Assembly: GCA_947259505.1 (NCBI GenBank)
Contig: CAMYLT010000002.1
Coordinates: 392,598-456,597, forward strand
DNA length: 64,000 nt
Reading direction: 5' to 3'
From: an uncultured Porticoccus sp.
GTDB lineage: Bacteria > Pseudomonadota > Gammaproteobacteria > Pseudomonadales > Porticoccaceae
Shown here piece after piece: positions 58,320-64,000 of the stretch. The translations under genes were made by a program, and so were the position numbers. Position 1 is the stretch's first letter; every line of letters starts with the position of its first letter. The notes under the pieces were generated by a model. The model ran no database searches, was not told the DNA's origin, and worked only from the letters and a program-made list of their open reading frames with translations.

Positions 58320-60470
58320 TTAATTCTTTGAATCGACGCGGAAGAACCAAACAGCGCCCTGCTCAGCAGAGACATACTTCCAGCCCGGCTCGATCAAGTA
58401 GGTTGTTACGTCGGAAGCCACGAGACCTGGCCCCACAATCTCAGTTCCTGGAGGAATGTCGCTTTTGCGCCATACCGGAGTTTCGATACCTTTTGAACCA
58501 GTGCTAACAAAGTAACAGGTACGTGTGGTATTCGGAGCCGGCGGAGCAATACGCTCGCCCTCAGAAACAGGTTTGATATGTTTGAAATGAACAGTGTCAT
58601 GCTCAACAAAGGATGCAACGCGGATGGTATTGATACGAATACCTGCTTCCGGCGCCTGGCTACCTTCACCAAAGCGGTGACCATAGTCAGAAGAGAATTG
58701 CTGCAGGATATTCATTACATCAATGGCTGTGTTCAGAGTGTGCTTGGAAATAACAACAGTGGTTTGTACCAGCTGGTTACCGTAGCGCATATCCAGTTCC
58801 AGCGAGTGCTTAATGGCAGAGGCATCAGCACCCTGACGCAGCAGGTCATTTTTTCCGCGCTCACTCAATTCAGCAACGATATCGTTGAAGCGCTTGTAAT
58901 CATCGAACACTTTACGGGTGTTTGAATCGTACAGCACCAGGAACAGGGACATTTCGTGAATGTGCATCTGGTGCATGTTGCCAGCACCCAGCGCAGAGAA
59001 CACGGAACTCATCGGCGGAGCCAGAATCTTGTCGATGTTCAGGTTGCTGGCGATACCACAGCAGTGCAGCGGACCGTTACCACCGTAAGCCAACATGGTG
59101 AAGTCTTCAGGGTCATAACCACGTACACGCAACTCGGTGTGCAGGCCATTCGCCATGTTGCTGTCCACTTTCTCTTTGATCAGCAGCGCAGCTTCAACCG
59201 GCTCACAATCCAGGTCATCACAAAGAGTTTCTTCGATAGCAAACACGGAACGCTTGGGGTTCAAAGGAATGTGGCCACCGGCGTAGTTCTTCGGATCCAG
59301 ATAACCTAACACCAAGTCAGCATCGGTCACGGTTGGATTCATACCACCACGGTCATAACAGGCTGGGCCTGGATCAGAACCGGCACTCTTCGGACCAACA
59401 GCAACAGCGTTGTACATACGGTCAAAAGAAGCGATAGAACCACCACCAGCACCAAGGGTTACCAGGTGAACCATGGGCACAGAAACCAACCAACGGTCAA
59501 TAACCGGGTTGAAGTCATAGTGCTTGATACCACCTTCTACCACGATACCGATGTCGTAAGAGGTACCGCCCATATCGGTAGCAACAACGCTACCCAGGTC
59601 AGCTTCTTTCGCCAAGTGTTCCGCCGCACTGATACCGGAAACCGGACCAGAGTGGATGGTTTGCAGGGCATCAGTTGAGTTCAGCTGAGCCATACCACCG
59701 GAGTTGTGGATCACCAGCATCGGCTTGGAGTAAGAGTTGGCGCGCAGGTTCTGCTCCAACTGGCTCATAGCGTGGTACATGGTGGAGTGCAGATAACCGT
59801 CCACAATCGCGGAAGTTGCACGAACGTACTCGCCTTTACGACCCGCTACACGGTGAGACAGGATCGTTGGGATAGAACCTAACAGGTGAGAGGGGTACTC
59901 ATCCAGCAGGATCTGCTCGATGCGCTTCTCGTGATCGGGGTTAACCACGGAGTTAACCAGACAAACTACGATAGCCTGAGCACCTTTATCCACCAGAGAG
60001 CGGATCTTGTTGCGAACGTCTTTCTCATCCAGCGGCATGACCAGCTCGCCCTGATAACCAAGACGCTCACGAATGCCTTCGATCATGTGAGGCAGAACAA
60101 GAGGGGCAGGACGCTGCGCATCAGGCAGGTTCTGTTTGCCCAGCTCATCCAGACCTTCACCGTAACCACGGCCACGGCTCAGAGGAACCATTGCCTCGTA
60201 ACCGGCAGTAACGAGCATACCGATACGCGGACCATTATGTTCGATCAGGGCATTGGTACCCAAAGTGGTTGCGTAACGCACGGAGTCAACACCACCCAGG
60301 ATTTCTTCCATGGTGATGCCCAACTCAGTGTATGCCTTTTCAACGGCTTCGTTAAAACCGAGCGCCAAGTTGTGGTGAGTGGTCAGTGCCTTGGTTTCGA
60401 TGTACTTGCCGTCCCACACGGTAAAGCAATCGGTGAAAGTACCACCGATATCTACTGATATACGTTTCAT
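58320..60470 (-). CDS. HyuA-like ketone carboxylase subunit (ApcD-like)
   Basis: 716 residues of the hydantoinase-A family with an ASKHA-type ATP-binding fold. N-terminal phosphate-binding motif DIGGTFTDCF at 7-16, then RYATTLGTNALIEHNGPRIG split at the conserved GTNA, VVATDMGGTSYDIGIV, and LGAGGGSIASFD with GPKSAGSDPGPACYDRGG following in two blocks. Complete motifs suggest it binds and splits ATP. Second HyuA-type protein of the operon, as in acetophenone carboxylase (two different HyuA subunits) and unlike acetone carboxylase (one). Confidence 0.9.
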   Translation of the reverse strand: MKRISVDIGGTFTDCFTVWDGKYIETKALTTHHNLALGFNEAVEKAYTELGITMEEILGGVDSVRYATTLGTNALIEHNGPRIGMLVTAGYEAMVPLSRGRGYGEGLDELGKQNLPDAQRPAPLVLPHMIEGIRERLGYQGELVMPLDEKDVRNKIRSLVDKGAQAIVVCLVNSVVNPDHEKRIEQILLDEYPSHLLGSIPTILSHRVAGRKGEYVRATSAIVDGYLHSTMYHAMSQLEQNLRANSYSKPMLVIHNSGGMAQLNSTDALQTIHSGPVSGISAAEHLAKEADLGSVVATDMGGTSYDIGIVVEGGIKHYDFNPVIDRWLVSVPMVHLVTLGAGGGSIASFDRMYNAVAVGPKSAGSDPGPACYDRGGMNPTVTDADLVLGYLDPKNYAGGHIPLNPKRSVFAIEETLCDDLDCEPVEAALLIKEKVDSNMANGLHTELRVRGYDPEDFTMLAYGGNGPLHCCGIASNLNIDKILAPPMSSVFSALGAGNMHQMHIHEMSLFLVLYDSNTRKVFDDYKRFNDIVAELSERGKNDLLRQGADASAIKHSLELDMRYGNQLVQTTVVISKHTLNTAIDVMNILQQFSSDYGHRFGEGSQAPEAGIRINTIRVASFVEHDTVHFKHIKPVSEGERIAPPAPNTTRTCYFVSTGSKGIETPVWRKSDIPPGTEIVGPGLVASDVTTYLIEPGWKYVSAEQGAVWFFRVDSKN

Positions 60471-60521
60471 AACCTTATATTCCTAATCAGTCCTAATTCA
60501 TTCACAGACAACAAGCAGATA

Positions 60522-60926
60522 TCAGTGCTTGTGCGTGTGACAGCGGTCTACCAGAACGTTGGGGCCTTTTATCGGCTCGAGAATTTCTTCCCGCTGGCTC
60601 CATTGCTCTTTCAGGGCATCCACATCCACTTCCATATCGTAAAGCGGTGCGTGGTTGGGGAACGTGTATTCCACCTCCACTTGAGTACCGCAGGACGGAC
60701 AGTAGAACTCGTAGATGTTTACCCACTCTCTGTCAGGACAGAAGGTGAAACGGTATTTGTCCGGGTCAATGATGGATGGGTGAATATCAGCAGGGTCACG
60801 GTTATATACCAGCAGACCTTCTTTATAGTTACCACGGGCAGAACCAACTACGTGGTCACACACACGGCATTCCCAATTTTCCGTCTCCAGATCGATGCGG
60901 AGATACTCAGTCATCAATACTTTCAT
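60522..60926 (-). CDS. Small zinc-binding carboxylase subunit (ApcB / acetone carboxylase gamma-like)
   Basis: 134 residues (15 kDa). Cysteine pairs CRVCDH (about 20-25) and CPSCG (about 72-76) form a probable zinc site; ENWECRVCDHVVGSARGNYK and PDREWVNIYEFYCPSC are typical of the gamma subunit family. The C-terminus is His-rich (RCHTHKH). The start overlaps the stop of the upstream HyuA-like gene (TAATG). Confidence 0.88.
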   Translation of the reverse strand: MKVLMTEYLRIDLETENWECRVCDHVVGSARGNYKEGLLVYNRDPADIHPSIIDPDKYRFTFCPDREWVNIYEFYCPSCGTQVEVEYTFPNHAPLYDMEVDVDALKEQWSQREEILEPIKGPNVLVDRCHTHKH

Positions 60927-62860
60927 TATTTTTCCCCCTTCGTCAGGCGGATATCGCCCAGTTCAGTTACAACGAATTCCCAACCTTCGTGAACCAGACA
61001 GGTAAAGAACTCTTCTTCGATTACAGCAGGACCAGCGCCATAAACACCGGGCTCCATGAAGTTCACTTCGTAAACGGGCACATCTTGCCAACCGGCATCA
61101 CCCATAAAGAGAGAACGGTTTTTAGTCGCCTTGGCCGGATTACCTTTCTTCACACCCGCATGGGTGTTGCTCTCGGTTTTCAGGTTCTTGCGTACGGACA
61201 CTTCCAGAGTGATCGCGTCGGCTTTAGCCATTTCCTGAGGAATGGCAACAGCACCGTCTATTTTGTGAGACAGTTCAACACCGTCTTTCTCACCGATCAG
61301 ACGAGCCTCAAAAGCGTATTCGCCCTTGCTGTAGCCTTCCGCAAACATGTCACGCTCACCGCGCTCCATCAGATTCACATAGGCACCTTCCAGAGAAGCC
61401 TGACGGTCGCCTTTCAGAACAACTGAGTAGCTCTGACCGATGTCACAGGAACCGATACCGAAGGCACTGAAGACTGCCGCCATTTTCGGTACATATACTG
61501 TGGAAATACCAGATTTGTCCGCTGCACCACAGGCGTTCATTGGGCCGGCGCCACCGAAAGCCATCAGGACAGTATCCGCATCAATCGTGCCGTGTGCTTG
61601 CAGTTCATTTGCAACTTTCTGCTCTACCGCATCGCGCATCTTGAACAGGGCTTCATCAACGGAAATCCCCAGCGGAGTAGCGACATTGTCTGCAATGGCT
61701 GTGCGGGCACGGTCAGCATCCAGCGCCAAGCCGCCACCGAAATAGGTGGTAGGATCAAGCAGACCCAGCAGCAAGTTCACATCGGTGATGGTGGCGTTTT
61801 TACCACCGCGACCGAAACAAGCCGGCCCGGGTACTGCGCCAACACTCTCAGGACCTACCTGAATAGCACCGTCTTTAACTGCCAGAATGGAGCTTCCGCC
61901 CACACCAGGGCTGGCAATTTCACAAAGACCGAAGGAAATTGGCACACCTTCCACCAGACCGCGGCGATCTTCCTGAACGTTGCCATTAACCACCTGTCCG
62001 ATATCCGTAGTGGTTCCACCGACATCCATGAACAGAACATTTTTCAGGTTGTACTGCTTGCTAAAGGTTTTCACCCCTTCCATACCACCGCGGGGACCGG
62101 AACTGTATGTTTTCAACGCGATAGTCTTGGCCACGCGGGATGCGTCACCGTCGTTGCGGAAGATCAACAGTGGGTTCTTGGTGCGATATTCACGCAGACG
62201 GTTTTCTGCGTTGTACAGGAAGCTTTCCATCGCCGGATGCAAGAAGGAGTTGATCATCGCAGACCAAGCGCGACGCTCGGTGGACACATCATCTACCAGT
62301 TCACTTGCAAACAACATCGGCACAGCACCCAGCAGGTGACGGGGATAGTTGTCGAATGCCAGACGCTTGAATTGCGCTTCGAATTCGCTGGCCTTGTCAC
62401 TCTCAAAACAAACCACGATACGGTTAGCGCCAATGGACGTCAGGCGCGTAATTACCGCAGTGGTTTCAGCTCCTTTGGCTTCATCGTCAAGAGCGTGCAG
62501 ATCGACTTCTGCAACTCTGTTACCCACAAAGAAGTCGTAAAGTTCCACATCCAGCCCACGCAAGCGAGCAGGCAGGTCAGAACCTTTGTTAACCACCAAA
62601 CCCAGGCGTGGACCTTTGCGTTCCACAATTGCGTTGGTACCTTGGGTGGTGGAGTAGCGGATGTGATCCACTTCTGCCAGCAGGCGGGCAACATCCTCCT
62701 GCCCATAGACTGCTTCGGAGATTTTACGCAAACCATCGAAGAAGCACTTACTCAGATCGTAAGGCGTTGTCAGGGTTTTAGTCTTATAAGAGTTATTGTC
62801 CTTGAGCAAACAGATATCTGTCAGCGTTCCGCCGTTATCGATATTTATCAGCATTCCCAT
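60926..62860 (-). CDS. HyuA-like ketone carboxylase subunit, first gene (ApcA-like)
   Basis: 644 residues (about 69 kDa). Divergent HyuA: the phosphate motif reads DNGGTLTD (about 8-15) instead of DIGGTFTD, and the protein is about 70 residues shorter than its partner at 58320-60470. Other family blocks are present: STTQGTNAIVERKGPRLG, FMDVGGTTTDIGQVV, GVGGSSILAVKDG, GPACFGRGGKN and AFGGAGPMNACG. It heads the operon, 114 bp after a sigma-54 promoter. In known complexes two HyuA-type subunits, one HyuB-type and one small subunit form the carboxylase core. Confidence 0.88.
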   Translation of the reverse strand: MGMLINIDNGGTLTDICLLKDNNSYKTKTLTTPYDLSKCFFDGLRKISEAVYGQEDVARLLAEVDHIRYSTTQGTNAIVERKGPRLGLVVNKGSDLPARLRGLDVELYDFFVGNRVAEVDLHALDDEAKGAETTAVITRLTSIGANRIVVCFESDKASEFEAQFKRLAFDNYPRHLLGAVPMLFASELVDDVSTERRAWSAMINSFLHPAMESFLYNAENRLREYRTKNPLLIFRNDGDASRVAKTIALKTYSSGPRGGMEGVKTFSKQYNLKNVLFMDVGGTTTDIGQVVNGNVQEDRRGLVEGVPISFGLCEIASPGVGGSSILAVKDGAIQVGPESVGAVPGPACFGRGGKNATITDVNLLLGLLDPTTYFGGGLALDADRARTAIADNVATPLGISVDEALFKMRDAVEQKVANELQAHGTIDADTVLMAFGGAGPMNACGAADKSGISTVYVPKMAAVFSAFGIGSCDIGQSYSVVLKGDRQASLEGAYVNLMERGERDMFAEGYSKGEYAFEARLIGEKDGVELSHKIDGAVAIPQEMAKADAITLEVSVRKNLKTESNTHAGVKKGNPAKATKNRSLFMGDAGWQDVPVYEVNFMEPGVYGAGPAVIEEEFFTCLVHEGWEFVVTELGDIRLTKGEK

Positions 62861-62973
62861 ATCGAGTTACCTTAGTAGTTAAGTTTCTTTCTAGCCTAGA
62901 TTCATTTGGGTTATAAACTTCACTGCAACGCGTCCGACAGATCGAACACACCTCAGAGAGCTATCAGTAATAA

Positions 62974-62988
62974 GCAATATGCATGCCA
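62974..62988 (-). promoter_or_regulatory. Sigma-54 (-24/-12) promoter of the ketone carboxylase operon
   Basis: On the minus strand: TGGCAT-GCATA-TTGC followed by T, a near-perfect -24/-12 promoter about 114 bp before the first carboxylase gene. It shares TGGCAT-N5-TTGC and a similar leader length with the DUF1302 promoter at 48541-48555. Confidence 0.88.
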
Positions 62989-63003
62989 AGAGACATGTAG
63001 TTC

Positions 63004-63048
63004 AACTATGAATTCTATCTATCTGTTTTATATTAAAATTTCATAGTT
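63004..63048. promoter_or_regulatory. Inverted repeat upstream of the carboxylase promoter
   Basis: Perfect 9-bp arms AACTATGAA (63004-63012) and TTCATAGTT (63040-63048), 27-bp AT-rich spacer, 16 bp upstream of the -24 box. Candidate regulator or bending-protein region. An isolated ATACGA at 63168-63173, about 180 bp upstream, resembles half of the candidate enhancer at 48674-48681. No gene is present in 62861-63252. Confidence 0.45.
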
Positions 63049-63252
63049 CGTGAAATGGAACAACCAAGGTGGACACCTGACCGGAAATCATTCACCTGTT
63101 TCAAATCACTATATACCCGGGGTTTGGTATACAGTTCGCAATACTCGCAGCAGCCCAGATTAAGGCGATACGACCATTACCGTTCAAGGAGTATAGTCAG
63201 GATGCTGTTTTGGTGTGAAAAAATGCAGACCGGTGTCAAAGCCCGACCCTCG

Positions 63253-63720
63253 TCAGGCTGAGTAGTACTCAACATAGAATGCCACGTCCCCCATGGCAGG
63301 ACTCAGACTATGGGGCAGCTCAGGAGCCATCACCCCGGCAAACAGTGGATCAAGAAGAAAACCTCGGCTGGCATTGCCGCCTGGCTCGACCACAAACTGC
63401 AACATCCCCTCTTTCACCACCACTTTGCCCCAGACTCCCTCTGGCGTAGCAAAGTCGGTCGCCATACTGTCCGGGAAATGGTTACGGTCGTAGGTGGGAC
63501 TTGTCTCGGTAAGTTTCAGGCCTTCAGGCATTTTCGGCATGTCACAGTCCACACATTCGACATTATCCCCGATATGCTCCTCACGCCCCTTGCCGATTCC
63601 GATCCAGGGACACTCCATATACGGGGGGTTATGCCGCATCTTCAGCTTATGACCACATTCAAGATCTGCCACCCATTCCTGAAAACGGTCCATATGAAAA
63701 CCTGTGATCGCCCGTTTCAT
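63253..63720 (-). CDS. DUF3565-DUF1971 (TehB/YeaR-like) fusion protein
   Basis: 155 residues. The N-terminus MKRAITGFHMDRFQEWVADL, then ECGHKLKMRHNPP, matches DUF3565, a short Cys/His domain (C22, further Cys near 37, 55 and 58). The second half (from about 65: PEGLKLTETSPTYDRNHFPD, GVWGKVVVKEGMLQFVVEPGG) matches the cupin-like DUF1971/TehB-N/YeaR family linked to tellurite or nitrate stress. It is soluble. GGGAG precedes the ATG. It is not the acetone carboxylase gamma subunit despite its position. It lies upstream of the sigma-54 promoter, so it is a separate unit. Confidence 0.75.
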   Translation of the reverse strand: MKRAITGFHMDRFQEWVADLECGHKLKMRHNPPYMECPWIGIGKGREEHIGDNVECVDCDMPKMPEGLKLTETSPTYDRNHFPDSMATDFATPEGVWGKVVVKEGMLQFVVEPGGNASRGFLLDPLFAGVMAPELPHSLSPAMGDVAFYVEYYSA

Positions 63721-63939
63721 TATTTACTCCCTCTAGATTTGCTCATGCTGGCCACCTTCTTATTCTGGCACCAACATTGATTTCCAGCTAACCCACCGGA
63801 CAGCATCCGCTAACAGCTCACTGTATATTTAAAAATACATGGATGCTAAATTGACCTGACAGATATAAAGCATTGCTCGCAACAGCGTTCACCAACACAT
63901 GCCGCCGACCTAACCATAGAAAGCAATCAACGCCATCGC

Positions 63940-64000
63940 ATGAAATACTTTAACAGCCTGCTCCTGGCCCTGATGCCGCTTCTGTCCCTAGCCGAAGATG
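63940..64000 (+). CDS. Start of a putative secreted protein (truncated by window)
   Basis: From ATG 63940, 20 codons encode a typical signal peptide (MKYF, then a Leu-rich core, then SLAED) before the window ends. No strong ribosome-binding site. Only the export signal can be inferred. Confidence 0.35.
   Translation, partial: MKYFNSLLLALMPLLSLAED

Noticed and set aside
61592-62875. 427-codon open frame on the plus strand
   Set aside because: Fully antisense to the ApcA-like gene, which has family motifs along its whole length; the frame is a by-product of codon bias. The same applies to the 353-codon frame at 56798-57859.
63253-63720. Reading this gene as an extra acetone carboxylase gamma subunit
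   Set aside because: The sequence matches DUF3565 plus a YeaR/TehB-like domain, and it lies outside the sigma-54-driven operon.
63766-63780. TGGCAC-CAACA-TTGA on the plus strand as a third sigma-54 promoter
   Set aside because: The -12 element ends in GA instead of the near-invariant GC, and the downstream gene is only a fragment.

Overview
The window looks like a chromosomal piece of a Gram-negative gammaproteobacterium. The gene set (MnmC, CmoA/CmoB, TamA/TamB, FldB-type flavodoxin, RND/MMPL exporters with outer-membrane partners, PhaB-like reductase) and the moderately GC-rich coding style would fit a marine, lipid- or aromatic-degrading lineage such as the Cellvibrionales/Spongiibacteraceae. 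That placement is inference; no rRNA gene is present to test it.

Layout. 1-6.1 kb: end of an unknown gene, mnmC, a decayed solute-binding-protein gene, and small membrane, cold-shock and macro-domain genes. 6.1-8.6 kb: an AT-rich block of minus-strand ORFs separated by attC-like recombination sites, read here as a small integron cassette array without an integrase. 8.8-17.4 kb: housekeeping and transport (EamA and AEC transporters, hemerythrin, M16 peptidase, thioesterase, cmoAB, flavodoxin). 17.5-22.7 kb: a TetR-controlled RND (MMPL) exporter, LolA-like protein and outer-membrane barrel operon with two matching operator candidates. 22.9-31.0 kb: alanine dehydrogenase, tamAB and a dicarboxylate/amino-acid symporter. 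31.1-37.4 kb: a complete second ('N-type') F1Fo-ATPase operon in the order D-C-Q-B-E-F-A-G. It lacks atpR, its c-subunit lacks the usual Na+-ligand residue, and its alpha subunit has a degenerate P-loop. 37.4-38.0 kb: tRNA-Arg(ACG) with its own promoter and terminator, followed by two 88-bp repeats, one of which ends in a copy of the tRNA 3' end. 38.2-41.0 kb: gap and pgi.

41.4-62.9 kb is the most interesting region. One minus-strand block encodes an RND/MMPL protein, a YCF48-type protein, a DUF1329 protein and a DUF1302 protein. Next comes a divergently placed AcoR-type sigma-54 activator, then a PhaB-like reductase. The last operon encodes five proteins whose sizes and domains match acetophenone carboxylase (two HyuA-like, one HyuB-like, one four-cysteine small subunit, one ~31 kDa extra subunit), followed by a CoA ligase and an SCP-x-type thiolase. 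Strong -24/-12 (sigma-54) promoters of the same form, TGGCAT-N5-TTGC, lie in front of both the DUF1302 gene and the carboxylase operon, about 110 bp from each start codon. The simplest reading is a regulon: the activator switches on envelope transport of a hydrophobic ketone (or its precursor) together with ATP-dependent carboxylation, CoA activation and thiolysis. The substrate cannot be read from sequence.

All family assignments were made by eye from motifs, length and context; no database search was run.
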